Below are positions 24,271 to 38,388 of a DNA stretch of 64,000 nucleotides, in pieces. Below the pieces are notes generated by a model that was not told where the DNA came from, did not search any database, and saw only the letters and a list, made by a program, of their open reading frames with translations. The stretch's first letter is position 1; each line of letters starts with the position of its first letter. A program made the translations under genes and the position numbers. Origin of the DNA: Cristatella mucedo (lineage: Eukaryota > Bryozoa > Phylactolaemata > Cristatellidae); NCBI GenBank assembly GCA_009760855.2, contig WPIO01000093.1, forward strand, positions 182,001 to 246,000, in the 5' to 3' direction.

Positions 24271-27200
24271 TCTCTCCCTCTCCCTCTCCCTCTCTCTCTC
24301 ATGCGCGAAGTGTAGGCATGTGCTGCTTCCTGCTTGGTTTTGTCCACGTGAATGCCTTTGCATGCAAAGCCAATATTGTCTTTTTGTGTTGTTTGATTTT
24401 ACCTTGCTCATGTGTTGAAGAAAATGGGCATGTCCTTGTTGATGAAACTGATCGAGCCACTTAAACGCTGTACGAACCTTGCTCCTCGGGCATGCGTCTC
24501 ACCAGTGGCAGACTGTTGCATGGCAATGCTTTCAGGATTGAAGGCTTTAGAGCTAATCACTCCACAGAGTCAGCATTGCTTAGGGTATACAACGACCTAC
24601 TTAGGAATGCAGACATGGGTAGAGTGTCTCTGCTTGTTTTGCTCGATCTTTCGGCAGCTGTTCATACCATCGATCACAAAGTACTTCTAGAGCGCCTCTC
24701 AACTCGCCTGGGCATCACTGGCACTGCTCTGCAGTGGTTCAGGTCCTATCTCAGTGGGAGACTCCAGAGTATTGACGTGAATGGACAAAGATCATCTGAA
24801 GTACCTCTAAAATATGGAGTACTTCAGGGCTCTGTGCTAGGTCCGGTTCTTTTCACGGTTTATACTGTGCCTCTTGCTGATGTGATTGCCAAGCACAATC
24901 TAGGCTTTCACTTCTATGCGGATGACACTCAGTTGTACCTTTGCTTTGATCTTTCCCAGCTTTCGAGAACCCCAAACTCTCTCAACTCACTTGCTGCATG
25001 CATTGATGACATCCGCACATGGATGGCAGCAAATTTTCTAAAACTAAACGATGATAAAACTAACTTACTAGTTATGGGCAGACCCAGTGTGATTCAGAGA
25101 CTGGAAAGGCTGGCTCAAAATTGGCTCTGCCAGCATATCTCCAGCTGAATCAGCTCGAAATCTAGGTGTCATATTCCAAAGCGACCTCTCGTTAGACGAC
25201 CACATCAGCTCCACAGTCAAATCTGCCTATTTTCAGCTTCATAACATTGCTAAAATTTGGGCTTGTTTAGATAAGGATACCAAAGGATACCCTTAAGTTG
25301 GTCCATGCATTCGTGACATCCCGTCTCGACTTCTGCAACTCACTGCTTACTGGCCTTCCAGCATGTGCGATCAGACGATTGCAGCTGGTGCAAAACTCTG
25401 CAGCTAGGCTTGTCTGTTGTGAGCGTCACAGTTGCCACATCACACCAATTCTCGCTGATCTGCACTGGCTACCAGTCAAGCAACGGATCGACTTGACTTC
25501 AAGGTTGTGTCGCTCACTTTTAGGTCCCTTCATTCTTTGGCTCCAGCCTATCTCTCAGATATACTACCCCATCAGGCCAAGCATCGTACCACCTGCTTTT
25601 CGGAATCCAACAGTCTGGAAATACCTCGTACAAACCTCCAATCCTTTGGAGACCGTGCATTTAGTTCGTATGCTCCCAAAGCCTGGAACTCCCTCCCGAC
25701 CTGCGTCAGAACATCCCCTGACCTGACCACATTTAAAAGGAACTTAAAAACACACCTATTTAGGACAGCATTTAGTGGGTCCCTGTGATTCGTCCTTGAT
25801 GTGCTTATGCGTGCTTACACTGTGCATGCTGCCACTAACCACATTTGCATGCTGACCCTGTGCATGTCACCTCTAACCATGTCATTCATTTTGTTTGTTT
25901 TTCAAGCATGATTTTACTTACCACTCAATTGCATTTTCCTTTGCAGCAAATGCAAAGCCCCTAGAGAGAGATTGAGCTCTCTGAGGGCACTTTATTAAGT
26001 GCATTATTATTATTATTATTATTATTATTATAAGAAGGCCATTGTGTGTCATCTGCCTCGAGGTCTTCTCCTCCCCCTTCCGCGCTGATACCGGCGTCCA
26101 ATGTAGATTCTCGCGATAACTTGCTGGGCTTTTACCTTCTTATGTGGCACCTCCCAATTTGTAGTTTCAAAGCGGCAGGAGTAAAAAGAAAGTCTAGAAG
26201 TCATGCAGAACCGTGGCCAGAACTTGGACATTAGCTTGTAAAATGAGTAATACCATTAATGTCATATATCTCTTGTCAGTAACTCCACAAAGCCACGAAG
26301 ACTAAGTGGGTGATACGCAGGAGAGTGTTCCATAACTCACTCAAAGCAGAAGAGGCTTTCGGTATGCATGCGGTAGCCAGTAGACTGCAACTCGTGCAAC
26401 GACGAGTACGTGAGAAGCATTGCTCAATCAGGAAGGCAGTTGAGGTAGTGAGTAGCCTGAAATAGCAGCTCCGGATGGCTAGAAAGGATGTGCCACAGTC
26501 TGCAGCAGGAGATTAGATGTCATTGCATAAGAATCATGAACGTGAGTTCCATATTCTAGGACCTGCAGAGTAAAAGCTTCTGTAGCCAATGGTCTTTATG
26601 CGATGGAATGGAACAGCCAGTTGATTGAGGATCTGAGACCAGGAGGCTGAAACTGGTGCAGCAGTGCAGCTAGGCGTGGAGGAGCCAAGCCGTCTTGTGG
26701 GCCTTGTGGGTCAGCATAAGAGCTTTAGATCTGTCGATCAATCGGAAGCCATCGAAGCTCCTTTAACGAAGGATACGCATGGCTTAACCTCCGGGGTTTG
26801 TTAATTAGCCTTGCAGCCCTCATCCTCCGATTGTGAAAAAGAAAGATCGTTACCGTTAGGGAGTTATATGTTGTTACCCTACTGGCATTGCTCCATTGCA
26901 CTTTCTTGGGCAAGGTCAAACTTTCAGCAGTTACAAACTAGAGCTATATTATCGTTGTTCTGTGCACAGTTAGCCACTCTAGCTAGCAAGTGTAAAGCGC
27001 CTAGAAAGAGATTGAGTTCTCCGAGGGTGTTTTATCAAATGTGTTATAATTCCAGTAATATAATATAATAATAAAGTAATAGTAATAGTAAAGTAAAGTA
27101 ATATAATAAAGTCCAGTGCTCTGATAAAAAGCACCAGTTTGTCATCAAAGATGTCTGGTGGGCCTAAAACCTTTTTTCTCCCCGGGTTGTGGTACCTTGA

Positions 27201-27994
27201 CCCACATTAATAATCTTTGAATAACTCGGACACGTATGCAATGATGAGATTGACCGAGAAGCAACTGGCAGCTCCCTGAGTACACCATTTCCCTTTTGGC
27301 ATACGGCATATCAATGCCCCCGTGTTAATTCGAGAAGAATTCTTCGATTGGCACTATATGCATTTGCGCAGGCCATAGGACTAATACCGAGTTTGTCCTT
27401 GAAAAGCTCACGGCTGACTGCCGGCAAAGTGTTCATGGCAACTGGGAGCACTGGTAAGCTGTCGGAGCCGAGATGACATTAGCAATAAAGGCTTCGATCG
27501 TCCTTTAGATGCTAGCCTGAAAAAAACTCTTCATATAAGTGTCTTTATCTTCAGGCAATTGCGTTTGTTGCAGCGGTTCATATTTGATTTCCAGACCTCT
27601 TCCTGCCTGGGGTCTCATGGCGATGCACTTTTGTGAACTATTGGATCAGAGGCTCCAACGAGTCGGATTAGCTTTTACCTATAGCCGACCTTTTTTTAGT
27701 ACGATGCACATCGTGATGTCTCAAGATAAGCAGAGACATAGTAGTGTCTAGGGAGATTGTCTTTTTCAGTATTTATATGGTCAATCCTTCATATGCTTAG
27801 GGCGATCTGTTTTTTTCCAACTGATTATCTTCTGATTCGGCCGGTCAGTTCAAAGTGAGCTCTTCGTTCTACGTGCATTCATTGCATAAAGGCAGCCTTT
27901 ATGACTTGATCCTTTCTAGTCCTGTGAACAAGTCCTTGTCTGTCTTTTCCTGTTCTCAAATGGCCCTGCTATCAAGTAATAATAATAATATATG

Positions 27995-28062
<68 letters not shown>

Positions 28063-30169
28063 CATATATATATTATTATATATGCTATATATATTATAGT
28101 ACCCTCAGAGAATACACCCTCAGATATAGCACCCTCAGAGAACTCACTTTCTGTCTAGGCACTTTATATTTGCTGCAAAGGAAGCACGATCGAATGGTTA
28201 GTGGTAGCATGGTCAATGACGGCAAGACAATCATGGTTAGTGGTGACATGCACAGGGGTGAGCATGCAAGTGTGGTTAGTGGCAGCATGCAACAGTTCAG
28301 CATGCATAAGCACATAAAGGACGAATTACAGGGACCCACTAAATGCTGTCATAAGTAGGTGCGTTTTAAATTTCTTTTCAACTGTCGGGGGATGGCATTA
28401 CAGAAGTCGGGAGTGAGTTCCAGGCTTTGGGAGCATACGAACTAAAGGCATCCTCTCCATAGGATTTGAGATTCTTACCAGGTATAGGTAAACGATTAGA
28501 TCCCGAAAAGCAAGTGGTTGGATGCTTGACCTGGTGGGGGGAGTGATCTGATAGGTAGGCTGGAGCCAAAGAATGAAAGGAACTATAAGTGAGCGACAAA
28601 ACCTTGAAGTCGATGTGCTGCTTGACTGGGAGTCAGTGCAGGTCAGCGAGAAGAGGTGTGATGTGGCAACTTTGACGCTCATGACAGACAAGCCTAGTTG
28701 CAGAGTTTTGCACCAGCTGTAAGCGCTTAAGTGCACAGGCCTGTAGACCTGCAAGCAGTATTTTATAACTATACTGTAAGTATACTATACTATTTTATAG
28801 TATATAATTACAGAAGTCGCGATGGGATGTCACAAATGCATGGACCAATTTGAATGTAGTATCCTTGCCTAAGTAAACCCGAATTTTAGCAATGTTATAT
28901 AGCTGAAAGTAGGTTGGCTTGACTGTGTGGCTGACGTGGTCCTCCAATGAAAGGTCACTTTGGAACATGACACCTAGATTTTGTACAGATTCTACAGGAC
29001 ATATACTGCCAGAGCTGATTGTGAGTGTTAACCTTTCCAATTTCTGAATCACACTTAGTTTGCTCATAACTAGTAAGTTGGTGTTTTATCATCATTTAAT
29101 TTAAGAAAGTTTTCTGCCATCCATGTGCGAATGTCATCAATGCATGCATGCAGCAAGGGAGTTGATAGAATTTGAATTGCTGGAGGGCTGGAAGGGATCA
29201 AAGCAAATGTACAACTGAGTGTCATCTGCATAGAAGTAGAAGCCTAGATTATGCCAGGCAGTCACATCGGCTAGTGTGAGAGTATAAACGGTGAACAGAA
29301 TGGGACTAAGCACAGAGCCCTGATGTACCCCATACTTCAGAGGTTTCTCAGATGATTTTTGTCCATCAATACTCGGAAGTCTTCACTGAGATAGGACCTG
29401 AGCCATTGCAATGCAGTGCCAGTGACACCCGAAGCAATGCTGACTCGGTGTAGTGATTAGCTCTAAAACCAGACTGGACCTTACTAGCAAGGTACCAGCA
29501 CGGCAGGATGTGACCTTTCCTTGTCTGGACTATGCGTCTGAAATAGGTGAGAATGTGGTCGGGAATGAAGCTTTTTTTGTATAGTGCTTCTAGCCCAGTT
29601 TACTCCTTGGTAGCTTTCTTTTGTCCGGCTTTTTGCCTTCCTTGGTCTAGTGGTGCTCGGGCTCACGGCTGGAGGGAGGAAAGTTCGTCGACAGTCTCTT
29701 ACTGAGTAGATGCATACACCGGAAGCACTCTTCCCGGCCGCAGTACAAAGATGCTTTGGGTGCTTGATCGATGTGATTAGTGGTGCTGAATTAGACATCA
29801 GCAGCGGCTGCCATTCTTGGCTATGATGTATCAGAAGGCACTTAAAGGTGGTTTGAACAATGCCGAGAAACTGCTTAGGCACGCATGCCGGCAAGCGACC
29901 AGCTGCTCCGGGCAATCTGTGCACTCACTGAGTTTGGTGTGGGCCCAGCAGGCGGAAGTACCATTTACAGCCAATGTGGCCAGCAACAGTTGCGTTTACC
30001 AATCACACGGTGCAATCCATATGAAGATAATGATACCAGTGGCACTTGTTAGTTGCCAATTAGATGATCCGATTGCTCCTTCCGACGAGGTGCTGTTAGG
30101 GCTTTGGTGTGGCCTTTGAAGGGGGTTGGATTGGCCGTGAAAGGGAGACAACTGATTGTCAGAGAGAGA

Positions 30170-30240
<71 letters not shown>

Positions 30241-33200
30241 AGGGCTGGAGAGAGGGAGGGAGAGAGAGAGAGAGAGAGTGAGAGAGAGGGAGGGAGGGAG
30301 AGAGCTGACCTTTGCGATGTGCTGCTACTGGGCGGTGCGAACTGATGGATCGTTTTGACAAGCAGACTGCTTGCCAACCGGCCTGCTGGAAAAAGTTAAG
30401 CTTCGATGATTCAACTGCCTCATTTATGTAGCAGTGCAAGAGCCTTTGGCTGTCGCCCCAATTTTAGTTGGCAATAAAGGATTAACAGCTGTCTGACTCA
30501 AAGAATCCACGACCGGGTCGCGTTGTGCATGCTTTAACCCCCAGGCTAAGACCCAGGAGGAATGCCACCACCTGCCTAGTGGCTCAAACATAGAGGTGCT
30601 GTTGGCATCTGTTCAGTGCTCACGGTTCGACTCATGCTGGAGCACTCGCTTTCGAAGACGATCGGTGTTTTGGTGCTGCATTTTATCTTGACCAGAGCAT
30701 GCCTTAGCTGAGGAGGACGAAAACGCTCAGGTCTGCATATCGGTCACGTGTTTGTTCGTTTACTCTAGGCCGTTAAGCACCAAATTCGTACTGAGCGCGA
30801 TGCTATAGGTGAGATCTGTTTTTGGCAAAATTTGAAAAAACCTTTGAAGCCTCAGACCTATTTAGGAAGCAGCGCAAGCAAATACGAAAGAGCTGTCGGT
30901 AATGAAATGTAACGTATCTTCATCTGTGGCTCCACAAAGCCGTAATGACTACGTGGGTAATATAGCCTGGGAGTTTTCTGCAGTGCAAATACCAAAGCCT
31001 ATGCGGCTTTTGGCATTCCTATACTTTAAAGATCGTTGATGAAGGTGATGAAGAAGATGGCGACAGAAGCTTTTGCTGTCGGTCGGGCACCTCATTGTGT
31101 CAGTCAGCACTGACTGCTCCGGTCACTGCTCTGCTCTTGTGTGTCTGTGTCGGGCCTTGCCGAAACCACCGTCCTTTGTGAGTGAGTGGGCTTTAGTGGC
31201 TGTCCAACGTGTCCTAGCCTTGATTAAAACACAAGCCCAACAGATTGGTTAGACCGGTGGCCCAAGCATTCGACGAGTTGGGATGCAAAGCCTCTTTGTC
31301 TTGCTTTTATAATAATAACAGTGATTAGTGTATCGTTTTATTGCACTTTGGAGAGCTAAATTACCATCTTTAATAGTAATAATAATAATAATAACAATTA
31401 TAAAGTAGGTCATTTGTGTGGACAATAAATTAGCTGTCCCATTCCTCCGCTTAAAGACAGTTGGCGACAGAAGCCTTAGCTCTGCAGGTCCTAGACTGTG
31501 GAACTTGCTTCCACAATTCTTACGCAACGACATCTACTCTCCAACTGCCGACTATGGCACATCTTTTTCAGCGGTCCTGAACTGCTACTTCTATGCTACT
31601 CACTACCTCAACTGCTCTCCTCTGACTCTGCTATGCTTCCCACTTTCTCTTTGTTGCGTGAGACGAAGTCTGTTGGCTACCGAATGCGTACCGAAAGCCG
31701 CTTAGGCTGTGAGTGCGCTATACACAACTCTCCTGCGTAACACCCACATGGTCTTTATGACTTTGTGGAGTTACTGATGGAGATACATACGTACATACAT
31801 AGATGAACAAAATTCCACTTCTAAGGGCTTTAAATATGCTAGAAAGGAAGCATGTCAATCAGTTAGTGATAGCATTCATAGTGTCAGCATGCATTAGCTC
31901 CCAAAGGACAATTCAGGCTGACCCATTAAATGCTTAGAGGAACAGGTGGGTTTTTAGCTTCTGTAAATGTAGCAAAGTCAGTCAGGTAATGTAGTGACAT
32001 TAGTGAGGCGTGAGTTCCAGGCTTCGGGAACATACAAACTAAAGGCATGATCTCCAAAGGATTAGAGGTTGGTTAGAGGTACAGCTAAACACCTTGAACT
32101 TCTAAGCACTGCACACATTCCGAAAAAGAAGCTGATAAACCGATTTGGGATCATGTAATGATACTAGTAAAAATGTTTGTGTATCGGCAATTTACATTTG
32201 CTGTGAAGGAAGCATGTTCAAATGTTTAGTGGTAACTTGCACAATGTCAACAAGCTTAGCATGGTTTAGAGGTGACATGCACAGCAGTGTCAACATGTAA
32301 AATATGGTTAGTGTTAGCATATATAGTGTCAGCACGCATAAGCACACAAAGGACGAATCATAAGGACCCACTAAATACTTTGATAAACAGGTGCGTTTTT
32401 AGCTTTTTTTTTTCAAAGTCGTCATGTCACGCGACGTTGTGACTTGCGTCGGTGGTGTGTTCCAGGCTTTGGGAGCGTATGAAGGGAAGGCACGGTCTCC
32501 AAAGGATTTGAGGTATAGCTAAACATTCGAGCCAGAAAAAAACTGGTGGCACGATGCTTAGCTTGGGGGTGGAGTTTTGATGGGTAGGCTGGAGCCAAAG
32601 AATCAAAGGACCTAAAAGTGAAGGATAGAACCTTGAAGTTGATCTGCTTCTTGATTGGGAGCCTGTGCAGGTCGATGAGAAGTAGTGTGATGTTGCAACT
32701 GCTACTCTCACGACAGGCAAGCCTAGCTACCGAGTTTTGCACTAACTGTAAGCACCTAACTGCACAGGCCGGTAGATCAGCAAGCAGTGAGTTGACAGAA
32801 GTCGAGACAGGATGTCACAGATGCTTCAGCAAACGGCATGCATGTTAGGATTGTATTTCGTCTCTATATACCCACTTTGGACTACAGCGAGCTTATTTGC
32901 TGCTATGACCTTGACGAGATAGGACAGAGCCACTTGCAATTTAGTGATAGCTGACTCGGAAAAAATGCCCTAAGCCTTCTTTTTTTCCTGAATTGACTTA
33001 ACGTCGTCTGTCCGCAGTGCTGCATAGGGTCGAACGAGCCACAGTCAGTTGTGGCAGGGCGGCGCCTGCAGATCACCGATCGGCTTGCACTAAGCTCATC
33101 CTTATGCCGCTGCATGAATGAGGTGGCTAAATCGGCTTCAAACCGCTCCGACAGTAAGCGATTAGGGGCAGCTCATTATCTATTCCCCTACCAGCTGAAG

Positions 33201-35929
33201 CTCGGGTGCAGGGAGAAAATATAAGGACTTGCACCAAAATTTGATATTGAACATGCCGAGTATGACGATGTGGCTGTTTGAGGCACTTGTAATCTTGGCT
33301 GTTTGGCGTGGGACCAAGCACTCATTCCAACAATAACTTTGTAGGCTGAGAGCCAGCTGACAAAGGATGTCACGATAGCGAGATAATGTTAAGTCTTTGA
33401 ATGATTTATAATATTACGATGCATCAGCTAAGAGTCACAAGAATTCCACTGGATGGTCTGTCCATTAGTATTCATGCTGCGATGACAGTCTCTCATGGCT
33501 CGGCCTAGCCGTCCGACCTGTAGGCACAACAACTCCACTGGGTTGTTTTGGTTTAAATGAGATAATCTCCCAGGTGTTATGAACTTGGTCACACTCGGAG
33601 TTGCCTTGACCGGCTGCCGGTTTGGCTGCAGACATAGTACTGCTTCGTCGGTCGCCTCTTTCCAAACTGATCGTTTCATTCGCTGAGTAGTGAAGGCTGA
33701 TACTGCTGCTTGCTGTGCTGTGCTCAAGCAATGCTCTCAAAGAATTTGTTCCAATGCAGGTCAAAGTGAGAGGAAGCAATCTGCTTGTGTGGAGATGGAG
33801 TGACTACACATATATCTATGAGCTTTTGCCGCGTGTGCAGTTATGTGCATGCCAAGTCCTTGCCACGGGTTACAATTGTAGGAGGCGTGCGATCTGCTGC
33901 GCCGCATCATACGAATAGTGTACCTCTGCAAGCGGCTGCGAAGCCAGCTCCAGGGCGGTGTCCGTGAAATCACGAAAGCTGCCCAGACTCTCGATGAACT
34001 GTGTAAGTCGCGATACTGGGCAAGCAGCCGGGCAGGCAATGCCTGCCCGGCTGCTTGCCTCCTGCTGCTTGCCGAGTTACCACTAGCTGTCGTCATTGTG
34101 CTCTGTCTCCTCTTTGTCGCCTAGTCCTTGCCTCCCGAGCTGCTCTTACCTAGCAGGTGCGATAAATAAATAAATAAATAAAAAACTTGTTCGTCATTAG
34201 TTCACACATGTTCGCGTTGCCTTGGAAGAGGGCGTTAATTAGACTATAGCATCTGCCCTGCTCTGATTAGGCGAGCGATTGCAGTGGTAATGGGTGCCTT
34301 CGGTTAAGTAGCCTTTGTAAGGTTTCCGAAGACCAGCCGTATAGGGCTGATACCGCTGTCGCACGTCCGTGTGCTCAGGTCCCGCTTAGGAATGCAGGTG
34401 CTCCAGCAGAGGGCACGCAGCACGAGTCTTGCAGACAAGTGCTGCCTCATTCTTCTAGCCTCGTCGCCAATGCCGCGTGCATCCCTGTGCTATTGCACAG
34501 GCAGCAGGAGGAGGCTTCGACTAGCTGCAAAAGCAAAATGGCCATTATGTAGGAAAGCCTACCATGTCAGGTGATGCGTCAGTGGAAAGTGTCACCCAGC
34601 GGACTGCTCGGAATCGTTCTTATGAGCAGAAGGGTCGGTTTATTGTTAAGCTAGAAAGGGAAGTTCACGTGTCGGAACACGTGGCGAAATTTGTAGTGTC
34701 AGTGAGCAAACGGATGGCACTTGCATTGTGTATTATATGTTTGTGTCTGTTGTGTCGATGTACAGGTCCCTTCTGCTTTCGGTCTTCTTGCCATCTGAAA
34801 GTGCTACGTGCACCAGCAGGGAGATGTTTGTGTGACTAGCTCCCTAGTAGCTGAAATGATGTGCTGACATGCTCTGTCGTGTATGAGAACAAAGTAGTAT
34901 TTCCAGCAGGGTTTTTGCTGTCTTAAGTGTTATTCCATTAACCATGTTTCTCTCGTCGATAATAGCATAGCGTTGATGAGGTCACTTTAAGGGAAATAAC
35001 TGATATGGCTTAGTCATAGATACCTTGTATTGTGTGTGGATACTTTGGCAGGTGAAACTGCTGCAGTAAGCAGGTTAGAACGAACACATGCCTGACCTTT
35101 TCGCAAGCTTCTAACCCCAAAGGAAGTACTAGGCGCATGAATGGTGTGGTGCACGGTGGGAGAGGGGACAATTTTATGAATTCGATAGGGGTCGATCAGT
35201 TATGCAGCTCTGAGCTTGCTCTTATCCAGGCGTGGCTATGACCTGACGCTCGAGAACAGCAGTTTTTGTCACCCTAAAAATTTGGTGCTGGTCCATGCAT
35301 TGATGGTCTCCCATCCAGACTTCTATAATTTACTATTCCGACATCTTCTGCTTGTGCATTAAGGTGCTTGTACTTGATCCAAATCTATGCAGCTAGGCTT
35401 GCCTGTCGTAAACGTAGCAACTGCCACATTGCATCACTTCTCACCGACATACACTGGGTTCTCATCAAGTAGTGTGTCGACTTAAATGTTCCATCAATTA
35501 CTTACAGGTCCATTCATTCTCTTGCTCAGGCCGAGGCAGAAATCAGAAATCTAAAATGCAAAATCCTCGGCAGACTTCACATAGTGCCAACTGCTCTTCA
35601 GACTTGGATCGTTCACTTTTGCCTCTTAATCAAAGTCAAGTCGTTTTGAGACTGTTTTCAGCTCGTAGGCTCCCAAGCCTGGAGCCCACTAATGACTGAT
35701 GTCACGGCAACCTCTGACTTGAAGACATTTATAAGAAGCAAACAAAATTCACCTGTTTCTCGCAGCGCTTGCCCCGTCCGTCTGAGCTGTCTTTTGCTTG
35801 CTTATGCATGTTGACAATGTCCATGTCATCTCTAAATATTTGACATCCTTCCCTCCATTTGAAGTGCCTAGACAGAGATTTTCTTTTCTTTGGATGCTAG
35901 ACTACTTTCTTTCATTATTATTGTGGCAA

Positions 35930-35963
<34 letters not shown>

Positions 35964-38307
35964 GTGCCATGAAGGCACAGTGAGCTATTGGCTAATAGTT
36001 GGTGCCAATCGACTCAATTCAGTGTCCTGCCACCTGTAGAACTCTTTAAGTCAATGTTGCACCGGTAAGCTCTCTATTGTGGGCTCAAAGTCTGCATCTT
36101 GCTGTGTGAATTACCAGTGGACTGCTTCTCATGCAATGAAGATAAACTAAAACACCTAGCCAAGCCAGGAGCCCGGTCCGAGATATAAGCTGCCCAGAAG
36201 TGGCAGCTTAGGGCAGCTGGAAAGAAAGCACCAGACTCAGAAGTCGAAGGGAAACTTGTCTTAAATTTTTAGACGGATCCAGCGGAATTGTTTCACGAAA
36301 AGACCTGAGCATGCAATGAGGCCAATGTCTGGCATGGCAATGCAACTAGGTATTGTAGGAACTACACTGTGGCAAGCCTTGTTGGTATGAGTGCAAATTC
36401 TTGTTTTCATCTGCTGATCAACAGGAGCCCTTTAACAAACGGGTGGTGTGTGACTGAATTGCTTGCATTTAAAGACCAATCTTTAGCACCAACTGTTGAG
36501 GCTCGATGGGTTTTATTTTGGCTGCCTTGCTTACAGTCACTTGTAGCAGCTAAGCCTAGATAGAGTTTAGATAGTGCTTATCTGCTTAGAGTCAGGATCA
36601 GACTTGGTGATTAGCTGTGGAGCTTCGTTTGTTATTTATTGCTTATTATGCAATTGCTTGCTGCATGCTTGCCGAAAAAGAAGCTATTTCAGTAAGGCAG
36701 CATTTGTTCTGCTGTCGGTGGTAAGGAACAGGAATACCAGCATCAAGCTATGGACATCATATGACATTGGTTTGTGCAGAGGCATGATTGACATCACAGA
36801 GCTACTACTGTACGCATCTTTACAGTCGGTCGCTGCAAAATGCCCGAGAAACTTTCTCGTCACTTCTATCAGAGCGTAGAGCATGGTGCTGCAAGTGGAA
36901 TCATGGAATTCAGTGGAAAATCAGTAGAACTGTACCAGTTTAGATATATGCAAATAAGAGCACAGAAATTCAGGTCGCCTACACTGTTTAGCAAGGTCGA
37001 TTATATCGATGAAAGAGTAAAACTGCGCATGCGATGTTGACGATGATGTTGTTCATGCTGACGATGATGACATGTTGACGATGACGATGATCATGACGAT
37101 GCAGGCACTTGAGCTGCAAGTGCCGCACCGGTATCTTATTGACACCCGGTGCGTGGACCGTGGCATGCTTCAGTGGCCATTCGTCATGCCCCTCCTTCTT
37201 TTCAGCATACCTATGCGAAGGTGTCGATCTAGCCGGCGTCGAGGTGATCGAGCAGGACAGGAAGTTGATCAAGCAAGCCAGGCGAGACATTGAGGTGCTC
37301 GCTCATTCATTGCTCAGGGAAGCACTGGAAAGCAAGGTGCGTGATGGCAGCGCGTTCTTCATCCCTGCCTTTTCGGCTAGTTATGAGGAAGAAGTCGAGT
37401 ACTCTTGCTTTGGCCACTCTGCAGCGCCTGTAAATTGCTGACCTTATGATCTAGTGAGCACACAGGCAAGCACGCTGTTGCCTCACTCGCTGTCTGTGCA
37501 GGCTCTTGTGCCCATTGGGAACTGGTGAGGTGACCTAGTTTGTACGGGTGTCTGCTGGAATTAGAGATGACTGGTTAAATAAATGGCTGCCTCTTGTGTC
37601 GAAGCTTTGCACTCAGCGCTCTAGACCAACAAATCGTATCCTTTCTCTGTCGATGGCAAGTGCAAGGGCAAAAGTTGAGGGATGGGCCCGACCAGGTGTC
37701 AGATCAGTTGTAGCGCGGCTATGCCTCTCTTAAGCTGCATTTACACTGCGGACTTTCCTCCTGACAGACGCCGACTTTCTGCCTAGTTAGTACGTTTACA
37801 CGACAGATTTAGTCCTGTCCACGACAGGTTCGATGGCCAACTTAGTCCAGCCCACAACCTGTACTCCGGGAGGCTGGTATGCAAGAGGGTTTCCCCGGAG
37901 ATCCCAAGCCAACACAGGCATAAGTTGAGTTTGCCGCAGCAGTCATCATTGTAGTGTAGTATGAGAAGAATATGAATACAAGGAAGATGAGCATTTTAAA
38001 AAAGCTGTTCCGGGAAAGGGAACAGTACCAAGTAGTGTGCACCGCTGCTACGAGTGTACGGATAAATAGTGCTAAGTAATGCCTGCCGTTACGGGTTTGT
38101 TGGTGGATTTGATAAACAGACACATGGTTTATGCTATGTAGAAAAGGCTGAAGCATTGGTTACAATGCTTCAGCATCCCATATTGAAGGACTTGCTCTGA
38201 ACTCCTCAATATAACTCGAGCGTACGAACGTCAGCCACGTGTATTTTGGCCATGGGGTGTGTGTGCGCGCGCATGTGTGTGTGTGCGTGAGTGCGCGTGT
38301 GCGCGCG

Positions 38308-38388
<81 letters not shown>

